From Nostoc sp. 106C (GTDB taxonomy: Bacteria > Cyanobacteriota > Cyanobacteriia > Cyanobacteriales > Nostocaceae), in assembly GCF_002154725.1 (NCBI RefSeq), contig NZ_MTAW01000185.1, positions 1 through 64,000 on the forward strand: a stretch of 64,000 nt of DNA, written 5' to 3'. The position numbers and the translations under genes are program-made. This document shows positions 6,287 to 14,892 of the stretch, piece after piece; positions within the stretch are counted from its first letter, which is position 1; each line of letters opens with the position of its first letter. The notes below the pieces were generated by a model, which was not told the DNA's origin, did no database searches, and saw only the letters and a program-made list of their open reading frames with translations.

Positions 6287-8656
6287 CTATTGAGTATTAA
6301 CCATCGCCACAATCGTAGACAAAGGTACTTCAGCAAAATACTCTCGTTGAAATTGTTCTTCGCGCACAGCAGCTAAAAATTTGGCAACAGCAGCTTCAGC
6401 TTGAGTTTGGGAGGCATTTTTGGGTTCTTGGCTAATTCGCAAATAATTGTCTTGGCGTTGAAGGGTGAATCCTAAATATTTTAATGCTCTGATTCCCATC
6501 AGTAAGGTTTGGTCGCCAATACCCAGTTTGTCTAAAAGTTGGACGCGGGTAACTAGTTGATTGGTGCGACTGAGATATTTGGCAATTCCCACCAGAGTCA
6601 GCCAAATTTGATTGGGTGGTTGCTGGTGGGGTTTAGTCCAGGCGATCGCAAGTTTTTGATTATTGTATAGCGATCGCTTCCACCAAGTCCTTAAATCATC
6701 CCAGTTATTGGGACATTCTTCGATAATCAGTGCTGCGTTTTGAGTTTTTAGTTCTGAGTGTTCTTGGTTGCGCCAATCGAAGATAAGTTCTGAGTGCTGA
6801 GTGGTGAGTAGTGAGTTAGCACTGGGCCGAACGGCGATTAATCTAATTTCGTAGCGTTTTTTAAAGGTGTTGTAGTCCAACTCGGCTATACAATCACATC
6901 TACCAATGGGTAATTCATCTTTGTAATGTCCCCACCAGATACCTGGAAAAGCATTTCTCGTGGAATCATCCCTGATATCAAAATCGGTTTTGATGTACTG
7001 TACTTTTTTCCCTTGGGAATCTTGTTGATTGCGATGCCAAGCATTTTCAAACCAGCAGTTTTGAATCAATAATTTCGGAACGGGATTACCCATACCGCAA
7101 GGTTCTAATACTTTAAGTTCCAAAAATAAATCTTTGCCTAAATCTACAACTGTTACCGCTATGTCTGCTTGAACCGTAGGCGTTAGCGTTTTACCACTCA
7201 AGGATTGCCGCAACCTTTGGTTAATCGCTTCTGAAAATAAGGGAATATTTTCCACTGGCATACTCAACCCAGCGGCAAAGGGATGCCCACCAAAGCGATG
7301 CAACAGATGTGCTTGGTCTTTAACTAATTGGTATAAATCAACAGAATTCACTGAACGGGCAGAACCACGGGCTAGTGAGAGTGCTGAGTGCTGAGTGCTG
7401 AGTGCTGAGTTAGAAGATGAAGGAGTTAATTCTTCCTCATTTCCCCTTGCTTCCTCGGCTACTTCTGTACTCAAAAGTATGGTGGGGCGACCTGTTTCTT
7501 GTGCTACTTGTCCAGCAACTAAGCCCAGCACGCCTACAGGCCATTGAGCATCTGCTAGGACGATCGCACTTGTGGTAGATAAATCTAATTGAGTAAGCTT
7601 TTGTGCTACTTGCGTTTGCACATCTTTCTGCAAAGACTTACGCCGGGCGTTGGCTAGTTCTGTATCTTCTGCGAGTTCGTTACAACGTTTAACATCGCGG
7701 CTTGTAAGTAATTCTACGCAAAAACTAGCATCACCTTGAATACGGCTAACTGCATTGATGCGCGGCCCCAAACCAAAGGAAATATCTGTAGGGCGATCGC
7801 CACTTTTCTGGCATAGTTCTAATAATCTGCCTACCCCCGGTCGTCGTCGTGCTGTGGGTGGTTGTTTAAAATCTTCCTGTAGACGTTGAATTCCCAATTG
7901 CGCTAAATAGCGACAATCTCCGCTTAACTGCACCAAATCGGCAATTAACCCGACAGCCACTAAATCTAATAAATCTTCTAAGGGATGTTTTGGTACATCA
8001 GGCAGGGTTTGATAAAGTGCTTCTACCAACTTGTAAGCTACCGCCACCCCAGAAAGATTAAATAGTGGATGTTCATTAGGTAAATTGCGGGGGTTAATAA
8101 TTGCTGTAACTGGTGGACGTTCTGTCGGTAAGGTGTGATGGTCTGTAACTATGACATCAATGCCTAGCTTTTGAGCATAAATAATTTCATCAATATTAGT
8201 GCTGCCAGTGTCGCAGGTGACAATTAATGTAAAACCCTGTTTTGCTAAGTTATCAATACCTGAATTATTAAGTCCGTGAGATTCTTTCAGGCGATTGGGA
8301 ATGTAATAACTTAACTGCGCGTTTTGCCCAAAAAATTGCCCCAAACCATCCCATAGCACAGATGTAGAGGTAATTCCGTCGGCATCAAAGTCTCCCCAAA
8401 TAGCAATTTTCTCACCAGCATTGCGTGCTTGTTGCAAGCGTGCGACGGCTAGATGCATTTCTTCCCCAAACTCAAAGGGGCTAGCTGGTTGATAAGTTTT
8501 ATAGTTGACGAAACCTTCTAATTGAGATTGATCTTGAATACCCCGTTGCCATAATAATTGTGCTGCATAAAGCCCACTTGATGCAGGAGTATACTTTTTC
8601 ACTGCTTGGATAAACCACTCTGGTGGTTGTTCAGTTGCGGCTAGAGTCCACTGCAT
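6287..8656 (-). CDS. recJ: Single-stranded-DNA-specific exonuclease RecJ
   Basis: The 789-residue protein has the RecJ/DHH architecture. The DHH domain shows GDFDADG (about 88-94), TCDTG (147-151) and VTDHH (170-174); the DHHA1 domain shows GGHPFAAG (about 456-463); a C-terminal OB-type and a cyanobacterial extension follow. RecJ degrades single-stranded DNA 5' to 3' in recombination and mismatch repair. Unusually, two regions are low-complexity and encoded by heptameric tandem repeats: about 400-437 (contains SALSTQH) and about 610-645 (contains SLLTTQHSE and QEHSELKTQN). They lie between conserved blocks and leave the reading frame intact. The gene is downstream of the GNAT and PD-(D/E)XK nuclease genes on the same strand. 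Confidence 0.95.
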   Translation of the reverse strand: MQWTLAATEQPPEWFIQAVKKYTPASSGLYAAQLLWQRGIQDQSQLEGFVNYKTYQPASPFEFGEEMHLAVARLQQARNAGEKIAIWGDFDADGITSTSVLWDGLGQFFGQNAQLSYYIPNRLKESHGLNNSGIDNLAKQGFTLIVTCDTGSTNIDEIIYAQKLGIDVIVTDHHTLPTERPPVTAIINPRNLPNEHPLFNLSGVAVAYKLVEALYQTLPDVPKHPLEDLLDLVAVGLIADLVQLSGDCRYLAQLGIQRLQEDFKQPPTARRRPGVGRLLELCQKSGDRPTDISFGLGPRINAVSRIQGDASFCVELLTSRDVKRCNELAEDTELANARRKSLQKDVQTQVAQKLTQLDLSTTSAIVLADAQWPVGVLGLVAGQVAQETGRPTILLSTEVAEEARGNEEELTPSSSNSALSTQHSALSLARGSARSVNSVDLYQLVKDQAHLLHRFGGHPFAAGLSMPVENIPLFSEAINQRLRQSLSGKTLTPTVQADIAVTVVDLGKDLFLELKVLEPCGMGNPVPKLLIQNCWFENAWHRNQQDSQGKKVQYIKTDFDIRDDSTRNAFPGIWWGHYKDELPIGRCDCIAELDYNTFKKRYEIRLIAVRPSANSLLTTQHSELIFDWRNQEHSELKTQNAALIIEECPNNWDDLRTWWKRSLYNNQKLAIAWTKPHQQPPNQIWLTLVGIAKYLSRTNQLVTRVQLLDKLGIGDQTLLMGIRALKYLGFTLQRQDNYLRISQEPKNASQTQAEAAVAKFLAAVREEQFQREYFAEVPLSTIVAMVNTQ
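6737..6821. repeat. STRR heptamer arrays inside recJ (distal)
   Basis: Two runs of degenerate heptamers are visible on the plus strand: GTTTTGA-GTTTTTA-GTTCTGA-GTGTTCT (6737-6764) and GTTCTGA-GTGCTGA-GTGGTGA-GTAGTGA (6787-6814), then GTTAGCA. They lie within the recJ coding region and are translated as low-complexity sequence. Confidence 0.8.
7381..7408. repeat. STRR heptamer array inside recJ (proximal)
   Basis: Four perfect copies of GTGCTGA occur in tandem (28 nt), followed by GTTAGAA. On the minus strand they are translated in the recJ frame; three heptamers make 21 nt, giving the peptide unit SALSTQH. Confidence 0.9.
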
Positions 8657-8744
8657 TTTTTAGAGAAAGGAGATGAGGAGTGTGAGGAGGGTGGGGAGTG
8701 TGGGGGGGACAAGGAGGAAATAACTAATGACGAAGGACAAATGA

Positions 8745-9389
8745 CTATTCATCATTGACGATCAAATCTACCTGAGGTTCATGTACTAGGGGATTAAGGA
8801 CTACTTCGTTAGAAAATCCCTCAGGTTTACGGGTGCGAATAGCAGCAGGACGAGATCGCCTATAACCTGCTCTTTCAGCTTTTTGATGTTCATAATCAAT
8901 CAGTCTGCCATAGTATGGGTGCTTGCTGAGATTCATCGATAAGAAAATGTGCTGGCGGGTATTGCCAAAACCTTTGCGGTTGAAAAACTTAACTGCTGAG
9001 GTATTGGTGGGATCGGTGTCTACCAGCATAAATCGCGCCCCGTCTTCAATCATGCGGGCGACGACTTTATCAACTAACTTATCTGCTATTCCTCGACGCT
9101 GAAACTGCGGATTAACTCCTAGCCACAGAATGTATCCGTAAGTCCAAGATGCTTTAGTAATAATAGTTCCTAAAATAAATCCGGCAAGTTCGCCATCTAT
9201 TTCAGCTACTAAGCAATATTCGGGATCTGTGTTGTAAAGTCCAATCACCTCCCATTCGTCCCACGTTCTATATAAATAAGGATATAAATCGCTGGTAAAT
9301 AGCTCTTCTCCTAAGTGGTAAACCGGAGCTATGTCATCAATTCCTAGTTCACGGACATAAACTGTGTCCATGTCATCAATATTTGTCAT
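8745..9389 (-). CDS. GNAT family N-acetyltransferase
   Basis: The 214-residue protein carries a GNAT domain in residues about 10-160: the acceptor-side strand LVAEIDGELAGFILG, the acetyl-CoA-binding motif LGVNPQFQRRGIADKLV (Q/RxxGxG/A form, here QRRGIA), and the C-terminal N/FFNRKGF strand typical of the fold. The last 50 residues are basic and variable (YRRSRPAAIRTRKPEG). It probably acetylates an amine on a protein or small molecule; the substrate is unknown. It lies 55 nt after the PD-(D/E)XK nuclease gene and 88 nt before recJ on the same strand, so co-transcription is possible. The gap to recJ is purine-rich and repetitive. Confidence 0.8.
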   Translation of the reverse strand: MTNIDDMDTVYVRELGIDDIAPVYHLGEELFTSDLYPYLYRTWDEWEVIGLYNTDPEYCLVAEIDGELAGFILGTIITKASWTYGYILWLGVNPQFQRRGIADKLVDKVVARMIEDGARFMLVDTDPTNTSAVKFFNRKGFGNTRQHIFLSMNLSKHPYYGRLIDYEHQKAERAGYRRSRPAAIRTRKPEGFSNEVVLNPLVHEPQVDLIVNDE

Positions 9390-9444
9390 AGTAGTTATTT
9401 GTTATTTGTCATATGTTATTTCTTTACGTCCCATCGCCTTTTCT

Positions 9445-10269
9445 TCAAAGTGATACTTCTTCTATATTGGCGAGATTGGGCAGGGAGTTGCGTAGGTGTA
9501 GCCCGTCGTAGATATCGCTCTGGTGTTCGGTTGCTTGTGTGCGATCGCAGCGTGTGGCAAATTGACAATAATTGCAAGCTTTCTTACCTAATGGTAGTTG
9601 GGGAAATTGCTCTTTTTGTTGATAACGTTCCAGCCAATAAGTTAAATCGCTTAAAAGTTCATTAAGTTCATTTGCTGTGCGCTGGTGTTGAGCAGCGTTG
9701 TAAATAAATTTAATATTTTTTGGTTTGCCTTCAGACTGGACAAACCAATAAGTCATCGAAATATTTTCTGGCAAGTATTCGCTAGTCTCTGCCAAAACAT
9801 AGAGATAAAGACGTGTTTGCCAGTTCTGTTCTAACTTGCTTTTATGTGGTGGTTTAGGATAAGTTTTCCAGTCGAGAATTTGGGCTTTTTGGTTATCGGC
9901 AATTAATAAATCATAGACAACAGTAAGCAAATAGTTTTGCACTTGCAGGGTGCGGTAGTGTTCGCTTTCCCGAAAAGTTTGATTATCAGTCGCAGGAGCT
10001 AAAATTTCTGGTGCAGCATTGGCAAAAGCTGACATCCAGGTTTGTAGTTGGGTATCTGCTTGCAAAAAACTCTGAATTGGCAAACCCATTTCTCGCTGCT
10101 GCATCAGCAAGTGAAAACGACTACCTAAAGTTTGCCGTTCTTCCTGTTCTGGATCTGAAGGAGAATTGAGGTTTTCTAAGTAGGTATGTTGAAACTGACG
10201 AGGACAACGTTCTAGTAAATTAAGTTGTCCTTGGGAAATTCGTAATAGTTGAGTAGAAGTTGACAGCAT
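9445..10269 (-). CDS. PD-(D/E)XK nuclease, RecB/Cas4-like with Cys cluster
   Basis: This 274-residue protein has the elements of the RecB-like PD-(D/E)XK nucleases: an N-terminal SQGQLNLLERCPRQFQ motif (about 12-27), VVYDLLIAD with the metal-binding Asp (about 116-124), QILDWKTY giving the D-x-K pair (about 129-136), and a Gln-containing helix QTRLYLYVL (QxxxY motif). Four cysteines, one in ERCPRQF and three in CNYCQFATRC near the C-terminus, match the Fe-S cluster arrangement of Cas4 and AddB. It lacks cas neighbours, so a role in DNA repair or recombination with the nearby recJ is more likely than CRISPR adaptation; that is inference. Confidence 0.8.
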   Translation of the reverse strand: MLSTSTQLLRISQGQLNLLERCPRQFQHTYLENLNSPSDPEQEERQTLGSRFHLLMQQREMGLPIQSFLQADTQLQTWMSAFANAAPEILAPATDNQTFRESEHYRTLQVQNYLLTVVYDLLIADNQKAQILDWKTYPKPPHKSKLEQNWQTRLYLYVLAETSEYLPENISMTYWFVQSEGKPKNIKFIYNAAQHQRTANELNELLSDLTYWLERYQQKEQFPQLPLGKKACNYCQFATRCDRTQATEHQSDIYDGLHLRNSLPNLANIEEVSL

Positions 10270-10453
10270 TCTTATATTTTAGAAGCGAGCGCTGTTTGTC
10301 AGGATAAGTGATCGCTCTAATTATGCATACTAATCAGGCTCAAAAATCCTTAGTAATTACAAACAGTTAAGTACAGTTGCAAAACCTGTTAATCTCCTAA
10401 GAGTTCAGGGAACAGTAGCAATTAGAAGAAAATTGCAGACTAAAGGGGCTGTT

Positions 10454-13400
10454 ATGACAAAAACTCAGGTATGTAAGCAGAGGCAACAGCCTTTTCAAAG
10501 ATTATTCAGCTATCCTAGCCTCGCTGTAGTTACCAGTATTTTGGTATCAGTACCAACTCTAGCTGCACCTGGGCAAAACTTAGTGAAAATAGCCCAGTTA
10601 AAACAAATCAGTACACCAGATAATCTTGCTGCTGCTAAACGAGTTTTAGCAGAGGGGTCGAAACTTTATCGACAAGGGACAGCAGAATCACTGCGACAAG
10701 CAATTAAGAAATGGCAAGAAGCGCTGAAGCTTTGGCAACAAGCAGGTCACAAGATAGGGGAAGCCACAACTCTCATTGACATGGGCGTAGCTTACTCAGA
10801 TTTGGGAGATCCGCAAAAGGCACTAGAACTGTACAACCAGGCGCTACCCCTCACAAGGATGGCAAAAGATCGAGGACGGGAAGCCATCACACTCAGTAAT
10901 ATTGGTAAAATCTATGACGATTTAGGAGATAAGCAGAAGGCACTTTCATACTTTAACCAATCTCTATCTCTTCATCGGGTATTGGGTGAAAAAGCTGGGG
11001 AAGCTACCACACTTAACCATATCGGCTCTATCTACAACGATTTAGGGGATAACCAAAAAGCACTAGAGTTTTACAATCAAACTCTGTCTTTAAGAAGGAT
11101 GATGGGTGACAAAGCTGGCGAAGGCAACATCCTCAGCAACATTGGCGTAGTCTATTCGGATTTGGGAGAGAAACAGAAGGCGCTGGATTTTTATAACCAA
11201 GCACTCACTTTAAGACGAGCAGTAGGCGATAAAGGTGGGGAAGCTGTCACTCTGACTAATATAGCCACAGTTTACGATGATTTTGGCGAGAAGCAGAAAG
11301 CGCTGGATTTGTATAACCAAGCACTGCCTCTTTTTCGTCTAGTAGGTAATAAACGTGGAGAAGGTTCCACACTCAGTAACATTGGCGTAGTCTACTCGGA
11401 TTTGGGAGAGAAACAGAAGGCGCTGGATTTGTATAATCAAGCACTCACTTTAAGACAAGCATTAGGCGACAAAAGTGGAGAAGCTATTACTTTCAACAAT
11501 ATCGGCAAAGTCTACGATGAGTTGGGAGCTAGGCAAAAAGCACTAGAGTACTATAACCAAGTACTAGTCATCATGCGAGCAGTAAAAGACAAAGCTGGGG
11601 AAGGTACTATTCTCAGCAATATCGGTAAAGTCTACTACGATTTAGGAGATAAGCAAAAGGCTCTAGAGTTATTTAATCAGGCACTGCCTTTAAAAAAGCA
11701 GGTAGGTAATAAAGCTGGAGAAGCTACTACTCTTAGCAATATCGGTGCAGTCTATTCCTATTTGGGAGACAAGCAGAAGGCGCTGGCATTCCACAACCAA
11801 GCACTTACTTTAAGACAAGCAGTAGGCGATAAAGGTGGGGAAGCCTCTACCCTTACTAGTATTGGCGCAAACTACGATGATTTGGGAGACAAGCCCAAAG
11901 CACTCTCTTATTACAACCAAGCGCTGCCTTTAACAAGAGCAGTGGGCGATAAAGATTTAGAAGTTACCATCCTCAGCAACATGGCTTACCTGGAAAATAA
12001 CCGAGGTAATCTTAAACAAGCTGTAACCCAAATTGAAACTGCGATCGCAATTATTGAAGATTTACGTACTAAAGTTGCTAGCCCAGAATTGCGAACTTCC
12101 TACTTTGCTTCCCAGCAAATTGTTTACAAGTTCTACATTGATTTGTTGATGCAGTTGCACAAAAAACAACCATCTCAAGGCTATGACGCCTTAGCTTTGC
12201 AAGCTAGCGAACGTTCTCGGGCGCGTAGTCTATTAGAACTGCTAACAGAGGCTCATGCAGATATTCGTCAAGGCGTAGATCCAAAGTTGCTTGAGGCAGA
12301 ACGTACAATTAAGCAAAAATTAGATGCCCTAGAAAAACGCCGCATTCAATTCAACGGCAAATACAGCGAAGCACAAGTGCAAGCTTTAGAAACAGAAAAT
12401 CAAGCTTTACTAGCACAGTATCAAGAAATCCAAGCAAGAATTCGCGCCAGTAGTCCCCGCTATGCCTCACTGACTCAACCAAAACCCTTAACATTGGTAG
12501 AACAGCAGCAGCTCCTTGATGACAATACTATGCTGTTGCAATACTCTTTGGGAGAACAACGTAGCTATCTTTGGGCAGTGACTAAGAATAGCATGAGCAG
12601 TTATGAACTACCTAAAAGCACTACTATCGAAGCCACAGCTAAAAAGTTCTATCAACTATTACAAAACCCTATCTATAAATTAAGCTCGCGTAGAAGAGGT
12701 ACTGAAGCTAATAGTGGATCAAGCAAAGCCGCAGTCTTCACAGAATTAAGCGAGATGCTACTACAACCAGTAGCTGGGCAATTGGGGAATAAACGTTTAA
12801 TTATTATTAGTGATGGGGCTTTGCAGTATGTACCATTTGCCGCCTTGCTCACTCTAGATACTGGCAAAGGAGAGGAATCAAAATTAGTACCTTTATTGGT
12901 AAAACACGAGATAGTCAATTTACCCTCAGCTACTACCTTGGCTGTATTGCGAAAAGAACTTCAAGGAAGACAAGCTGCACCTAAAACCTTAGCTGTCATT
13001 GCCGATCCGATTTTTGCTAGTAACGATGAGCGGCTTAAGGGTATTGTCTCTCAAGTTTCTCCCTCAGCAATGAATCGAGGTGATGCAGATAGTATTACTT
13101 TGGCAAGAGCTGCTAGAGATAGTAGTGTTTCTTTTGACCGTTTACCTTTTACCCGCGAAGAAGCCCAACAAATTTTGACCTTAGTTCCTGACGATTTACG
13201 AACACAAGCTTTTGACTTTACTGCTAGTCGGCAATTTGTGATTAGTTCCGAATTAAGTAAATTTAAAATTGTACATTTTGCTACTCATGGCATACTCAAT
13301 AGTACTCATCCAGAATTATCTGGAGTAGTGCTATCGCTATTTAATAACAAGGGACAGCCACAAAATGGCTTTTTGCGACTTCACGATGTCTTTAACCTCA

Positions 13401-13711
13401 ACTTGTCGGCAGAATTGGTTGTGTTAAGTGCTTGTGAAACCGGATTAGGCGAGGAAGTCAAAGGAGAAGGATTAGTTGGCTTAACAAGAGGCTTTATGTA
13501 TGCAGGTAGTCCGCGAGTTTTAGTTAGTTTGTGGAGTGTATCCGATCGAGGTACATCAGAATTGATGAAGAGGTTCTACCAAAAAATGTTAAAAGAAACT
13601 TTACCACCTGCTGCTGCATTGCGTGCTGCACAGCTAGAAATGTGGCAACATCAAGAATTTGCTGCACCATTTTACTGGGCTGCTTTCACTTTACAGGGAG
13701 AATGGAAGTGA
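10454..13711 (+). CDS. Exported TPR-CHAT protein (caspase-like fold)
   Basis: I choose the ATG at 10454, preceded by AAAGGGG, over an in-frame TTG at 10433. The 1085-residue product starts with a signal peptide ending VSVPTLAA. A run of about eleven 40-residue TPRs (about 75-520) carries a repeated EATTLSNIG-VY-DLGDKQKALE-YNQAL pattern. A coiled-coil linker (about 600-680) precedes a C-terminal CHAT domain (about 760-1085). CHAT is related to caspases and separase: the predicted catalytic His is H945 (HFATHG) and Cys is C994 (LSACETG), both present. It is probably a periplasmic or surface-bound protease or scaffold. Repeats are similar at DNA level, suggesting recent expansion or gene conversion. 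Confidence 0.9.
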   Translation: MTKTQVCKQRQQPFQRLFSYPSLAVVTSILVSVPTLAAPGQNLVKIAQLKQISTPDNLAAAKRVLAEGSKLYRQGTAESLRQAIKKWQEALKLWQQAGHKIGEATTLIDMGVAYSDLGDPQKALELYNQALPLTRMAKDRGREAITLSNIGKIYDDLGDKQKALSYFNQSLSLHRVLGEKAGEATTLNHIGSIYNDLGDNQKALEFYNQTLSLRRMMGDKAGEGNILSNIGVVYSDLGEKQKALDFYNQALTLRRAVGDKGGEAVTLTNIATVYDDFGEKQKALDLYNQALPLFRLVGNKRGEGSTLSNIGVVYSDLGEKQKALDLYNQALTLRQALGDKSGEAITFNNIGKVYDELGARQKALEYYNQVLVIMRAVKDKAGEGTILSNIGKVYYDLGDKQKALELFNQALPLKKQVGNKAGEATTLSNIGAVYSYLGDKQKALAFHNQALTLRQAVGDKGGEASTLTSIGANYDDLGDKPKALSYYNQALPLTRAVGDKDLEVTILSNMAYLENNRGNLKQAVTQIETAIAIIEDLRTKVASPELRTSYFASQQIVYKFYIDLLMQLHKKQPSQGYDALALQASERSRARSLLELLTEAHADIRQGVDPKLLEAERTIKQKLDALEKRRIQFNGKYSEAQVQALETENQALLAQYQEIQARIRASSPRYASLTQPKPLTLVEQQQLLDDNTMLLQYSLGEQRSYLWAVTKNSMSSYELPKSTTIEATAKKFYQLLQNPIYKLSSRRRGTEANSGSSKAAVFTELSEMLLQPVAGQLGNKRLIIISDGALQYVPFAALLTLDTGKGEESKLVPLLVKHEIVNLPSATTLAVLRKELQGRQAAPKTLAVIADPIFASNDERLKGIVSQVSPSAMNRGDADSITLARAARDSSVSFDRLPFTREEAQQILTLVPDDLRTQAFDFTASRQFVISSELSKFKIVHFATHGILNSTHPELSGVVLSLFNNKGQPQNGFLRLHDVFNLNLSAELVVLSACETGLGEEVKGEGLVGLTRGFMYAGSPRVLVSLWSVSDRGTSELMKRFYQKMLKETLPPAAALRAAQLEMWQHQEFAAPFYWAAFTLQGEWK

Positions 13712-13806
13712 ACTACAAAGCTATTATTCCAGGCGTCGAATACCAATGAGTATTATTAAACTGACAGGATTGATAGCAGCACAGGTACGGTTACTCAAAG
13801 CTTAAG

Positions 13807-13872
13807 AAAAAGTAAAAGGTAAAAGGCAAAAGGATGAATTTTGTAATTTGTCCTTCTTTCTTTTACCTTTTT
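13807..13872. terminator. Heptamer-based hairpin between convergent genes
   Basis: Four heptamers AAAAAGT-AAAAGGT-AAAAGGC-AAAAGGA (13807-13834) are followed by a pyrimidine-rich complement (TCCTTCTTTCTTTTACC, 13851 onward). The pair can form a long imperfect stem between the converging TPR-CHAT gene and the small membrane protein gene. A bidirectional terminator role is inferred. Confidence 0.5.
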
Positions 13873-13885
13873 ATGTACCTGATGC

Positions 13886-14089
13886 TTATTTAATGTTATC
13901 CCTTGCGTCCCTCACTGCGGCAAAGAAAAATAATCCTGTGAGTGGAATGCTCAATACTAGGATAATTGTCGTGAGTGGGACGCCTAAATCTGGTTGTCCG
14001 TAACTGAGTTCAAAAATTGAACCGACAGCCGCGATCGCGGTTACACAAGAACCGCCTAGAAATAAACCGCTTTTTGGAGTTAAATACAC
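13886..14089 (-). CDS. Small two-TM membrane protein (unknown)
   Basis: The 67-residue protein has a hydrophobic segment at about 8-27 and a second at about 38-58, ending in a charged RDARDNIK tail, so it is probably a small inner- or thylakoid-membrane protein. The start is a GTG at 14089, preceded by a plausible GGGTGG ribosome-binding site that overlaps the end of the peptide deformylase gene. The stop-to-start gap is only 12 nt, so the two genes are almost surely co-transcribed. I do not recognise a family with a known function. Confidence 0.7.
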   Translation of the reverse strand: MYLTPKSGLFLGGSCVTAIAAVGSIFELSYGQPDLGVPLTTIILVLSIPLTGLFFFAAVRDARDNIK

Positions 14090-14101
14090 TACTAGACCAC
14101 C

Positions 14102-14665
14102 CTATGCTACAGGTTTCACCGCTTGATACGAGAAGCCATTTTTAGATAGTTCCTGGGCCAAAGTCAAGGAATTATCCACGCGGTCTACAAATACCACGCC
14201 ATTGAGGTGATCCATTTCGTGCTGAATGCAGCGTCCGAGTAAGTCATTAGCTTTTAATGTCTTAGGACGACCATATTCATCTTTATAGGCAATTTCCACC
14301 ACTTCCGGGCGCTTTACATCCATGTAAACGTTGGGAATGCTTAAACATCCTTCTTGTGCAACGCAGATTTCCTTGCTCACCTGTTTAATTGTCGGGTTGA
14401 TCAATACCAGGGGTGGATTGACTGGATTATCTGGTTCAAGGTCAATGACTATTAGTTGTTTATGAACTCCTACTTGGGGCGCAGCTAAACCAATGCCATC
14501 TTTGCTGTACATAGTTTGCAGCATTTCGCGTACTAGTTGGCGCAGTTCATCATCTACTTTAGTAATGCGCTTTGCTGGTTGACGTAAAACGCGATCGCCT
14601 AAATAGTGCAGTTCCAAAGGAGGATTTTTTAACTTTTTTTTCTCGACAGCAATTTCGGAGGGCAT
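14102..14665 (-). CDS. def: Peptide deformylase
   Basis: The 187-residue protein contains all three deformylase motifs: GIGLAAPQVG (motif 1), EGCLSIP (motif 2, with the metal-ligand Cys) and QHEMDHLNG (motif 3, HExxH with two His ligands and the catalytic Glu). It removes the formyl group from the N-terminal methionine of new proteins and is a cytosolic Fe2+ or Zn2+ enzyme. The N-terminus carries a short lysine-rich extension. It is followed at once by a small membrane protein gene. Confidence 0.97.
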   Translation of the reverse strand: MPSEIAVEKKKLKNPPLELHYLGDRVLRQPAKRITKVDDELRQLVREMLQTMYSKDGIGLAAPQVGVHKQLIVIDLEPDNPVNPPLVLINPTIKQVSKEICVAQEGCLSIPNVYMDVKRPEVVEIAYKDEYGRPKTLKANDLLGRCIQHEMDHLNGVVFVDRVDNSLTLAQELSKNGFSYQAVKPVA

Positions 14666-14820
14666 GATTCCTTATGGCTAGATTGTGAAAATTCCTACTA
14701 CTTTAATTCTATCAATCTCGTTGGGGGTGGAATCCTGCGGACTCTGCGGTAAAAAACACAAAATACCCAAACTCTCCACCGTCGAGTATAAATGTGATCT
14801 GATATCGCGCCAATTAGTAG

Positions 14821-14841
14821 GAGTTTAGCAATGCTAAACTC
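14821..14841. promoter_or_regulatory. Hairpin in the ftsX leader
   Basis: A perfect 9-bp stem GAGTTTAGC-AAT-GCTAAACTC lies about 50 nt upstream of the ftsX start, inside a wider imperfect inverted repeat bounded by GATATCGCGCC and GGCGCG. It could be a dispersed palindrome or a leader structure; the sequence alone cannot decide. Confidence 0.4.
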
Positions 14842-14892
14842 TCACCAGATATTGCATTTAGGCGCGAAACTCGTATATCGGAGTCATAATGT

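Noticed and set aside
9445-10269. Cas4 of a CRISPR system
   Set aside because: Motifs fit a Cas4/RecB-like nuclease, but there is no array or cas gene in the window; I kept only the general family name.
13746-13805. 19-codon frame after the TPR-CHAT gene
   Set aside because: Too short and without signals to support a gene.
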